The notes under the pieces were generated by a model. That model was not told where the DNA came from. It searched no databases and was given only the letters and a program-made list of their open reading frames with translations. A stretch of DNA of 64,000 bases, from the NCBI GenBank assembly GCA_033064195.1, contig JARBJD010000081.1:124001-188000 (forward strand), written 5' to 3'. The stretch's first letter is position 1, and each line of letters starts with the position of its first letter. This stretch comes from Blattamonas nauphoetae. Lineage: Eukaryota > Preaxostyla > Oxymonadida. The translations under genes were made by a program, and so were the position numbers. Positions 33,011 to 42,327 of this stretch are shown one piece after another.

Positions 33011-36000
33011 CTAGTTTCGGTTTTGTGACTCGGGTGGTGGTTCGTGTGGGTGATTCGGGAGATCCCGGAGACCTCTCGCTTCTTCTTTCTTTCCTTCCCC
33101 AATCGACTCAAGACGAGAAACAATTGATTCCACAGAAGGACGAGAAAGAGGATCCAGATTCAGACATTCCAAAAGAAGCGTCGACAGCTCAGCTGGATCA
33201 ACCGATTCCATCCCAGGAACAATTCCCATCCCCAGTTGTCGTTGAGCATTCACTGCATCCGTTTCACTGAACGGAACCTGTCCCGTCGTGATTTCCCACA
33301 AGAGCAGGCCGAGCCGAAAAACTGTCACTTTTTGTTCATCAATCCCATTAGAACGGTTCTCTTCTTCAGGTGCTGACCAACGATTGTCTTCCTGCGTCTC
33401 TTTCTGAGGCCCTGATTGTGTGGGGATCGTTGTTGGCGCTTGCGATGGAGTGTCGTCGTTCAGTCTGAAACAGATCGAATTCGATGGAGTCAACAATACC
33501 CAGTGGGGATTCAGTTTTCGAAGTGCCACAGCGTTCGGGCGAAGCAAGATCAGTTTCGCAACAGCCTTCGCCACATCCAATCGCGTTCGATAGATGTTCA
33601 ATCCTGAAGGCTGCTTACGTCGATGAAGTCTGTTGAACAGCGTGTCGCGTTTATTCACAAATCCATCTTCGATCTTCGGTCGCCCAAACTCATCCTCTCC
33701 CACAATCAGAACGGCTGTCTGATCTGTCGGGGCTGGGATGATCATGTTTGTGTCTCGGAGTGGCTGCGAAGAGTGCTTTGAGATTGTTGGGTTTCCGAAA
33801 AGCTGCTTCTGGCCAGCTGTGTGGACAGAGTTTCGATTGTCGTTGTTGTCATTGTCGGCCTCCAACACTTCAATCTTGTCTTCTGTATGGTCCAGTTCTT
33901 GTCGCTCTCCATCATTCTCACCTTTCTCTGCTTTGTTCTTGTTTCGGCGTCGCATCAACAAAACGACAATCAGAATCAATGCCAGAAGGGCACACGACAC
34001 AATAACCACAAGCGGAATCCACCATTTCATGTTGTCTTTCATCGACTGAGCGAGGCGATCAGACGAGCTCTGCAGAATCAAGAAACTGTCGGTTGTTGTC
34101 TCGTTCTCCCCAAAAACCAGTCTTCCTCGCCATTCCAGTGAGTCGTCCAGAGAGTTGAGGGACAAACTGGGAAGTGTGACGACGATCTTCGTCTCAGTGA
34201 ATGATGTCGCTGAGTCGATGGTGAGAGGGATCAGCGTTGAATTGACTTCAATTCCGTCCTTTCCCACCTCCACCACTTTCAGGAACAGCGAACAGGGAAT
34301 CAGAATCGTTCCTTCAATCGTCAATGAGAACGATTTCGTCTTCTTGTCCAACTTCGATGTGGAGTCAGAAGAGAGTGTTGGGATGAAGAGAGGAGAGGCT
34401 GCATTCATTTCGGTTGACTCAATCGAACAACCCTCAGAAGAGATCCACGCTGACGGATGGAGGATTGTTCCATCACCAGCTGCCAAGCTTCCAATGTGAA
34501 TCTTTCCTTCGTCAGAACAGGCAATGTTGCGACGAGCTGATGGGAATGACGAGTTGGATGGAATGTTGTCGCGGAAAATGGATCCTTCGATTTTAACTTT
34601 TCCTCCCTTCATTCTGATCACTCCTTGAGAGATGTTGAAGAATTGGTTGTTCGTCACGTTCAGTTCAGAATCAATCAGCTCAATCAGTCCAGTCGTCCAC
34701 AAACATAACTCCTCCATTTCATTTCCACTTCGTCCACTTTCGCTTTCGATTGTGATCAATCCATCTTTCAGAATCATTTCCGATGACGACGCTGAGATCA
34801 GAACAAATGACGATTGAGACGATCCAACCACAATGTCGATGTTCTGGATGTTCAGAAGAGCTGATGAGACCACAATCAGAGCCGATGTCGCTGATTCTGC
34901 TGCTGTCGAAGGAATGTTCAGAGTTGGTTCGTGGATCGCTCCATTGTGGATCAGAACTGACATCCCACTGTCAATTGTCATCTGCGACGACAGAGAAGTG
35001 CCTTTCAACAGCGAGAATGAGAGTTGCGAGATTTTGAGTCTTCGCATGATCTTCCACGCAGCATCCATCGTCGAGCAAGGACGAGACAAGTCTCCGCATG
35101 TCTCATCCATCTGTCCTGTTTCTGTGTCCACAAAGATCTCGTTCACATTCGGACGAGCCGGTGTCTGCCCAGTGACTGGTGAAGGCATCTTAACGATTCC
35201 GCTCGCTTCGTCAGTTGGATTCACAGTTTCAACGAGAATGTCAGCAGAATATGCGAGAGCGCCTTCGAACCCAATCGGCATTTCCGATGATTCTGCTCGT
35301 GTCGATGACTTCACCACAACCTTGATTGCATGTAACGTGTTCAATGTCACTGTGTACTCTGTCCCCACCACCAGATCTGTTCCTGTTAAGATCGCAATGC
35401 ATCCTGTCCCAAGTGAGTTCGTGAATGAAAACTCCACTTTAGTGAACGAGGGAGGGGTTGGTGTTGTTAAGATGACACTGTCGATCAGACGAACATTCTC
35501 TTCAATCCCTCCATTGGGAAGCCACATCACTTTCAAAACTTCGTATTCAGTCGACCATTCCAGCCTTCCCAAAGCGTCCAACGGATGGAGAGGCGCGGAT
35601 CCAACAAGAGTCGTCGAGTTGAAGCGAGTCAGCGAGATGTTGAAAGTGGGGCCTCCGTTTTGGATCAGCATCGAATAACTCCCTTTGCCCAAATTCACTC
35701 CACGAAGAACAATTGCTGCAGTGTTTCCATCTTTCAGAGTTGATTGAGCTGAACTGACTTTGAGTGAGGAAAGATAGTTTGAAGGGATCGACAATGCGCG
35801 GAGTTCATATTCTGCTTGTGGAAGTACCCCATTCGCTCCCGACGACACTTCTGTTGATCCTATTGTCGATGTCAGCGTACTACTTCCAAACTGAAGATAG
35901 ACCAGACGAGGCACATTCGATCCATCCAGCAATATCCCCATCGTTCCTTTCACTGCTGGATTTGCAGTTGCTGTCACTGTTGCTATCTCTCCACTGAACG

Positions 36001-37735
36001 ACACATCCACTGTCACTGTTGGAGTGGACGAGATTTGAGGAACGACAGGATTCAGCCCACCATAATTGGGGTTGAGATTGGGGGTCCCTGAAGTGGAGTC
36101 ACAGAACTTGACAGTGTCTGCATTCACGAGAGAATCTGACATTGACTGGAAGAAAATATCTTTTGAACTGTAACCTGAAGAACATCTTCGGAATTGGAGG
36201 AAGGAGAAGTCAATTGATTTGACAGATCTGACTCCCATTGCACCACCCTGAGTAGAGGCAATGCAGTTGACGAAGGCGCAGTTGGAGAGGGTGGCGAGGG
36301 AGTGTTCTCTGAGAGAGAGTGCTCCATCAATGTCGGTTGATGTGCTGTTCTCGAAGAAGCAGTCAGATATGGAAATCGACGAGTTGGATAAACTGTACAG
36401 ACTTCCACCATAATTGCCAAATAGATGAGTGTTGGCACATTCCGCGAAGGAGGACGATGAGAGTGAGACGGGACAATCAGCGCGAGATTCGTTCACGAAT
36501 ATCGCTCCCCCAGTATCGAGTGGCCCTTCGCACACACATTTGTGGAAGAAACACTGTGTGACTGTCAGTGAGGAGGAAGACTTGAAGAGGGCGATTGCTG
36601 AGCCGCCATACGTGCCAGATCCGCCGTAGGCAGACATGTCGCTGAAAGTGCAGAGAGTGAACTTCACGGAGGTGATTCCTGACCATGAATATACACCTGT
36701 TCGTCCGGTCTGCCGATAGGTGATGTTTGTGTGTTCAATGTCGATTTCATCGTTCGATGTGCGAACACAAGAAGTGAACGAGCTGTTCACACATGCAATG
36801 TTTCCATTCAAGCGAGTCCCACACAGTCCAGTCCCCATGTCGTGGTTCGTGCTCCTTGAAATCTCGCTCCCAACCACTCTCTCCCACACACAACTCCCCA
36901 CACCCACAATCTTCCTGCTTTCAGCTCCATAACTGCACGTCACATTCAAAAGACTGCTCGATCTCAACTCGGTCGAAATCTCTCCAACAGTCTCAGTCAC
37001 CGACCCTGACTTCAATGACTTCCCAACGAACGAGAAAAGAGGGCCAGTTCCAAGTGTAAAGTGCGTCGAATCGAACAACAGTCCAACTCCAATAATCTCT
37101 TCCCTTTCAACATATCCATCACCACATCCTTCCTCACCTCCCTTCCATTCTTCATTGTTCATGTTCAGGTGTCCATATTCCCGACCAACAAGTGGAAGAA
37201 CAACATTCAGAGTCGATGATTTGTGACTGCTCCCAACTATCACAATCCTGCTCGAGCCACTTCCAACAGAGTCCGCAAGTACAAATCCCGAACATTCCAT
37301 GTTTGACAAGATCTGGCTATCAATCACCTCAACTGACGACCCAACAACCAAACAGATTGTTGTTCCAGACATTCCCGCGTCCAGTCCAAATAATCGCATT
37401 GTCAACGAACTATTCTGCACCTCCATCATCCATCGTTCAGGATGGTTGTGTGTAGTTGTCGGTTGGATCGTGCTGACGTCAGAATTGTCATTTCGTTCGT
37501 TTCGCACGTTCGCTCTATGCGTCAGCCATGTCTTGTTTCCGTGAAGTTCCACTGATTTCGAGGTAATACCAATCCCATTCGTCCAAAACAATCCAGAATC
37601 AAATGATAGCTCCATCAATTCGGAGTTTGAGGCTAAAGTGTATTCGGCGAATTTCTTCTCATAGACTGCATCAAAATGTTGGTAATGTTCATCAGCACAA
37701 TGAAAGATGCTACAGAGCAACAAAAACATTGGCAT
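33011..37735 (-). CDS. Large type I membrane protein: beta-helix ectodomain plus cytosolic pseudokinase
   Basis: A single 1574-residue frame. It starts with a signal peptide (MPMFLLLCSIFHCADEH). Residues ~100-550 are rich in Ser, Gly, Asn and Cys with repeats such as GGAIFVNES, SISISDCFFENS and LSNCAFVNC, typical of pectin-lyase-fold (parallel beta-helix) ectodomains. Beta-rich Ig-like stretches and a second beta-helix follow up to ~1230. A transmembrane helix (WWIPLVVIVSCALLALILIV) leads to a basic stop-transfer RRRNKNK. The cytosolic end resembles only the C lobe of a kinase: RWSAPEEE, FRLGLLLWEITTGQVPF, LLLECLNLDPLSRPSVESIV. Glycine loop, ATP Lys, HRD and DFG are not recognisable, so catalysis is unlikely. 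Surface sensing or adhesion is inferred from the architecture. A related protein lies at the right edge. Confidence 0.85.
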   Translation of the reverse strand: MPMFLLLCSIFHCADEHYQHFDAVYEKKFAEYTLASNSELMELSFDSGLFWTNGIGITSKSVELHGNKTWLTHRANVRNERNDNSDVSTIQPTTTHNHPERWMMEVQNSSLTMRLFGLDAGMSGTTICLVVGSSVEVIDSQILSNMECSGFVLADSVGSGSSRIVIVGSSHKSSTLNVVLPLVGREYGHLNMNNEEWKGGEEGCGDGYVEREEIIGVGLLFDSTHFTLGTGPLFSFVGKSLKSGSVTETVGEISTELRSSSLLNVTCSYGAESRKIVGVGSCVWERVVGSEISRSTNHDMGTGLCGTRLNGNIACVNSSFTSCVRTSNDEIDIEHTNITYRQTGRTGVYSWSGITSVKFTLCTFSDMSAYGGSGTYGGSAIALFKSSSSLTVTQCFFHKCVCEGPLDTGGAIFVNESRADCPVSLSSSSFAECANTHLFGNYGGSLYSLSNSSISISDCFFENSTSTDIDGALSLREHSLATLSNCAFVNCIASTQGGAMGVRSVKSIDFSFLQFRRCSSGYSSKDIFFQSMSDSLVNADTVKFCDSTSGTPNLNPNYGGLNPVVPQISSTPTVTVDVSFSGEIATVTATANPAVKGTMGILLDGSNVPRLVYLQFGSSTLTSTIGSTEVSSGANGVLPQAEYELRALSIPSNYLSSLKVSSAQSTLKDGNTAAIVLRGVNLGKGSYSMLIQNGGPTFNISLTRFNSTTLVGSAPLHPLDALGRLEWSTEYEVLKVMWLPNGGIEENVRLIDSVILTTPTPPSFTKVEFSFTNSLGTGCIAILTGTDLVVGTEYTVTLNTLHAIKVVVKSSTRAESSEMPIGFEGALAYSADILVETVNPTDEASGIVKMPSPVTGQTPARPNVNEIFVDTETGQMDETCGDLSRPCSTMDAAWKIMRRLKISQLSFSLLKGTSLSSQMTIDSGMSVLIHNGAIHEPTLNIPSTAAESATSALIVVSSALLNIQNIDIVVGSSQSSFVLISASSSEMILKDGLITIESESGRSGNEMEELCLWTTGLIELIDSELNVTNNQFFNISQGVIRMKGGKVKIEGSIFRDNIPSNSSFPSARRNIACSDEGKIHIGSLAAGDGTILHPSAWISSEGCSIESTEMNAASPLFIPTLSSDSTSKLDKKTKSFSLTIEGTILIPCSLFLKVVEVGKDGIEVNSTLIPLTIDSATSFTETKIVVTLPSLSLNSLDDSLEWRGRLVFGENETTTDSFLILQSSSDRLAQSMKDNMKWWIPLVVIVSCALLALILIVVLLMRRRNKNKAEKGENDGERQELDHTEDKIEVLEADNDNNDNRNSVHTAGQKQLFGNPTISKHSSQPLRDTNMIIPAPTDQTAVLIVGEDEFGRPKIEDGFVNKRDTLFNRLHRRKQPSGLNIYRTRLDVAKAVAKLILLRPNAVALRKLNPHWVLLTPSNSICFRLNDDTPSQAPTTIPTQSGPQKETQEDNRWSAPEEENRSNGIDEQKVTVFRLGLLLWEITTGQVPFSETDAVNAQRQLGMGIVPGMESVDPAELSTLLLECLNLDPLSRPSVESIVSRLESIGEGKKEEARGLRDLPNHPHEPPPESQNRN

Positions 37736-37933
37736 TGGAGGTGAGTTCTTCTGTAGTCAGGAAATAACAATGAAACCTTCAAAGATCCTGCCCTTAGATC
37801 ACGACAGATGAGTTGGCGAACCGTTCGGACATATGTGGTGGATAAGCCAGATATAGAAAAGATGAGAGACTGCCGAGAAATCAATCGCTTTCACTAGAGA
37901 TTTTGTGACAAGCGTTTGTTTGGAAAAGAATGA

Positions 37934-38350
37934 ATGAGTCAAAGGGCAGATCCATCCAACATGCCTCCCAGGCTTCAACCTTTGAGGAAGCACAACAAAA
38001 GACCTTCAAAACCTCGGCCACGACGTGCTCAATCTCGGATTTTGGACAGTCATGTCGTTCATTCAACAATTCCAGAATCGATCGAAAACGACACTGCATC
38101 CTCTCTTGATTCGCCTTCGATCCCATCTACAATTGATGCAGTCACAATTAATGCAAATGATCGTCAATATATCCAAATTTCAAAACGAATTCTTGAATCT
38201 GAAATGAAAAGAAAGCGAATCAATATCGAAGCAATGAGGGAACAAACTCACCTGGAAGCTCATGAGATCTCTCCTCCTACCTACTCTATATCAGGTTGGA
38301 GGTTTGTCTTGCAAGAATCGATTTCGGCATATACTCCGGAAAGAAATTGA
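37934..38350 (+). CDS. Small hypothetical frame, possibly a 5' exon of P1
   Basis: A 138-codon frame from an ATG, rich in Arg/Lys/Pro near the start, then Ser/Thr-rich, with a basic amphipathic helix (ISKRILESEMKRKRINIEAM). No family is recognised. It ends where another open frame (38296-38529, different phase) begins, and that frame leads toward P1. No GT-AG pair of sensible length joins them in frame. It may be a separate short gene or the decayed start of P1. Confidence 0.3.
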   Translation: MSQRADPSNMPPRLQPLRKHNKRPSKPRPRRAQSRILDSHVVHSTIPESIENDTASSLDSPSIPSTIDAVTINANDRQYIQISKRILESEMKRKRINIEAMREQTHLEAHEISPPTYSISGWRFVLQESISAYTPERN

Positions 38351-38529
38351 CTCCAATTGAAGTGAACCATGCTTCCCGTTTCCTGGAATGCGCAAAAATG
38401 CACATCATACATCACCAATCAACCCACAACGAGCTCCTCAAAACCATATTCCCTGGAGAAGAGCATTGCCAGAGACAACTGACGTATTCTCTCCTCAATC
38501 TCGTTTGCCATCCATCCATCCCACTCTGA

Positions 38530-41500
38530 ACAGTTGCTCTCTCCTTCATCGACGTTGGACTTAGGAATTCATCATCTCACTTCCATCTCGGAGTGGCTGC
38601 CACAGGTCTGTTGCCCAAACTCTTCGCTTATCTCAAGCCGCACGAAATCCCAATTAGCGAAGCAACATTTGGCTTTCACCGCCATTTCACATCGATTATG
38701 GACTGTTTCTTCTTCTGTTCTAGTCTGCACGGCAAGCTCCCCTTCGACAACGCCCGTCCCATTTTCAAGCCATTCTGTGCTTACTGAGGTTACACCATTC
38801 ATGGAATTTGGAACTTTTCCGGCATACCACTTCACCCCATGATAATTGTTTTGCTTGAACATCTTTTCCGGAAACGACGATATCTTTATCCTGATCTTTG
38901 TAGAGATTCAACATAGAGAGATGTTATGGGAAAACTAGTGAGAAGTGAAGAAAATGGAGTATTCAACCAACAATAAAGGAGAAAAAGACTTAATTTTGAG
39001 TGAATGATTGCACAGTTTCATCGCTATTGTCGGCTCTGACTGTTTTCAAGATGAGTTCAATGTGTTCATCGTCCAAGACAGCGACTGGTCCCTCAGGTTC
39101 GTACTCAATTCCAATCCCACTCATGAGGAAAGCAGATTGAATGTTGTGGAGGGTAGTTGCAGTTTGATATCCTGAAAACACTTGTTGGATTGTGACTGGA
39201 AGTGGAACTGGCCCGGTCGACAGTTTGATTCGGGTTTCTGTCTTCTTCACAATTCCGAAGGTTAAACGGTCCAGACTCTGGAAGCAGATGAGTCGTTTTG
39301 GGAGGTAGATGAAAGACAGATATTCCATGATCGGAACACATCCCTCTTGATTCTGTCGAGAGATGGAAGGCTACGTTGTCAAGGATGAGGACTGCCTTAG
39401 CGTGTGGTTTCTTTATCTCCTTTCTGATTGCCTTCACGTAGGGAATGAGCACGTATTGAAGCCATCTTTGGTAAACCTCACAGTTGAATCCTCCTTTTGG
39501 TGAAGAATCCAACATGATTTCGCGCTCCAGGTCCAGTCCGTACTGTCGTGATTGGTCTTCACTGAGTGGCTGTTTCAGTGATACATACATGGGTAATCGG
39601 CGGCCAGAGAGGGAGATGGCGCCCATGATGGAAAATTTGATCTCCTTTTCATCTGTCGGATAATTAAGTGGAATTCTTCTGAGCCTCTGTGATCCTATAA
39701 GACGTTGAGGTCTGTTATCATTTCTCTGTTGATACCCCATTTCGTCACAGTTCACTAGTAGCAAGGGATGCACATTTTCAATTTCGACTTTGAGACGTGC
39801 AAAGTGTGTCATGATTGTTTCGATTTCGACTTTCATTTTCGATGAATCCCTTTCGTTGATGGTGTGGAAGCAGATTCTGTCTTTGTGTCGATTGACGAAT
39901 TCATACGGCCAAGATACTGAAAGTGTTATTTTTCCGGATGCCCGCAAGACCCATCGAACCAGATCGCTAGTGGTCCACAGTTTGAGTTCTTCACTGTCCT
40001 TCTCAATCTCGTCCAGCAGCTGCCCAACCTGTGCCCTTGAAAGAACAGCATTTGTGACGTGTTCTTGTTTTTCATGGTATGGACCATGGATTGCCTTGCT
40101 AGCCACGTTGGGAGAGCAGCCAACGATTTGTGCCAACGATTGTCTGGAAAGGGTTGGAAACGATTGTGCTTGCTGAAATGCGATGAGCTGTCGGCATCCG
40201 TCTGCAAACGATGTCCAAGAAAAAAGTTTGATGCTGAGTCCTGCCTCGAACGCCGCGAATTGCGGCCAGCCGTTCTCGCGAAGGACTCTCTCAATGTCAG
40301 CAAGTGAGAGGGTGGTGCGGTGAGCTGTCATCTTTCCTTGCTCGAAAAAAGTTTCGTATTTATGGTTCGTAAGATTTGCAGGAAAGTTCCAAATTCCATG
40401 AATGGTGTAACCTCAGTACTTGCGGCATCTCCTCGCCCCTCCACTTTATCGTACTGATTTCCACACCGGATTCCAGCTCTTCTCGTCGACGAAAATGCCC
40501 ACAAAGTCACTTTGGGCCCTCTTCACTCCCACTCGACTGCACCACGCCGCTGCCACTCTCAAAGCATTCCGAGAGTTCACCACTTTTATCAAGAGAGAGG
40601 TTCTTGTGCAGCGCGTGTATCCTGGATGGTTCTCTCTCTTTTTCGACACTGTCACGCCTTCGACACTGCCGTGCACAGGTGAGTTCATTCCACTCCATAC
40701 CCAACTTCTCAGAGTAATGAGAGATATTGTCAGCGAGATTAACTATTTTGAGCTGATGAGACGTGATGAACCATTTCGAAGTGAGCTGGATGCGTTCAGT
40801 CTCGCATTCTCCCAACAAACGAAGGATTACATCGTCCATCTTTCACTCTATCCGTCAGCCTTGACACCTCTCTCCACTTTCTTCCTATTTGGCTTCAAAA
40901 ACTTTCGGAAGAAGCCGTTCCGAGATGATGTGAGGGAAGCGATGAAAACAGCTGCCCTCTCGTTATCCTCCTCACCATTCATCCTCACATATGAGCTTGT
41001 CTGTTGTCTTCCTGACGACGAGTTCATCGGAGTTGTCGACAGAATTGTAGCTCTTCTTACCAGCGACTGTTCCGTGGACGACGACAGCATCCATCGGATT
41101 TACGAATTCTACGAAAGCCAACTGAATTCCACCTATCTGCCCGAGATCTTCAGAAAAGCTGGCAGAACAACCGAACAGTACTTCTTCGCACTCAACTCTC
41201 TCCTCTCTCTCCCCACACGATTTTTATTTATCTCTCCAATCTTGTGTCTCATGCGCGCAAAACCGATGCAGCTTCCACCATCCAATGATGAATGGGACGA
41301 TGTCGATCTGGATGCAATTCGTGTTGTGGTGCGCAACCTCCGCGAGATGCCTCTCTCGTCCACAGAAACATCATCCCATCTCAACCAACAACTCCTCTTT
41401 TTTGCTCGAGGCATCCTTCGTCAGATATCCAACTCTGCGACTCGACTGAATTTCTCTCAGCTCGAACGACTCATCACTCCGTCCATCACCATTCTCAGCA

Positions 41501-41898
41501 ACTATTGCATCCAGGAACGCTTCTGGTGCTCTGATGATAGATGGTTTTAAGCGAGTGTGTTCATCGAATTCCACAAATTGTGTGATTTTCGAATGGTCGC
41601 CGCATGTCTCGGCAGGCTCGGGTTCTTCTCGCGTGTTGTGAGTTTATTGTTGGATCACAGCACATTCCACACGTTAGACTGCATTCTCAATGAATTCTAC
41701 CATCAACCGCGCACTTCTGGCAGTGAAAGAGCCGACGATAAGAAGCGTCGACGAGTAATGCCCAATTTTCTGGAGGAAGGCTGGCAAGATGCTGCAGAGT
41801 TGTTCTTCGTCAGGAAGAAGACGATCGACTCAAACAGTTATGATACGGTCATACTGCACAAAATACTCCGATTCATTGGTGCTCACCTCGCTTTTTAG
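38530..41898 (+). CDS. P1: large helical protein of unknown function, interrupted by a pogo-like transposon
   Basis: The frame 38530-38783 continues at 40419 once the transposon and one copy of its TA target are excluded (KPFCAY joins LRHLLAPPLYRTDFH). It runs to 41525, crosses a 30-nt GT-AG intron (41526-41555) that removes an in-frame TAA, and ends at 41898. From 38593 the three parts sum to 547 codons exactly, which supports the model. The protein is helical and Leu/Phe-rich throughout; its end (EEGWQDAAELFFVRKKT) resembles the C-terminal pattern I associate with oxymonad ARM-like proteins. Upstream, an in-phase frame (38296-38526) is separated only by a TGA at 38527, so the true start is uncertain and the gene may have been decaying already. 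With the transposon in place this allele cannot make the full protein. Confidence 0.6.
38784..40416 (-). mobile_element. pogo/Tigger-like DNA transposon inserted in P1
   Basis: A 1633-bp element with terminal inverted repeats of at least 34 identical bases starting CTGAGGTTACACCATTCATG, flanked on both sides by TA (38782-38783 and 40417-40418). The minus-strand transposase begins at 40331 (MTAHRTTLSLADIERVL). It has an N-terminal helix-turn-helix part (LAQIVGCSPNVASKAIHG) and the DDE-1 catalytic blocks LLVNCDEMGYQQ and AVLILDNVAFHL. The third block, near HLPPKTTHLL, changes frame: the reading continues one base out of phase as SLDRLTFGIVKKTE and ends at 38990. One extra C near 39278 explains this, so the transposase is probably inactive although nearly whole. 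The near-identical ends suggest a fairly recent insertion. Confidence 0.88.
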
Positions 41899-42327
41899 TC
41901 ATGCTTGGATGTCACTCATCGAAGCGAACACATTTCCTGTTCCCTGTTCACGTCATTTCTTTGATTGTCCTCATTTCATGAAAGATGTCACATTTTAAGA
42001 AAGATCCATTATTCTTTTCACATCATCCCATTGTGGTGGACAAAAAGCCAAACACATAGTGGAGGTCACGAGAGATATGGATAGGGTGGGGTGTATTCGA
42101 ACTTCAAATACTGAATAAACTGCGGATTGTACGGAAACGACTGCTGAATCAATGTCAGTGCAAAGGACTGGTGACAGACGTGAAGTAGTGGCCTCTGCCA
42201 CGAAGGCTGATTCAGATGTTCCTCCATTCTCTTCTTCTGGAGATGATGAAGGGAGCGCCCATTCGAAGAGTGATATGGTACTTCCTGATGCCTGGCATTG
42301 ACGTCATGTTTGGCTCGTCTGGGTGTG
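41899..42327. other. Convergent intergenic region, nothing seen
   Basis: About 430 bases between the ends of P1 and P2. Overlapping short frames on both strands show no motif. Confidence 0.6.

Noticed and set aside
38296-38529. Frame with TGA at 38527 as a confident 5' exon of P1
   Set aside because: It is in phase with P1 and looks protein-like, but the TGA cannot be removed by an intron without losing plausible coding sequence; left as uncertain.
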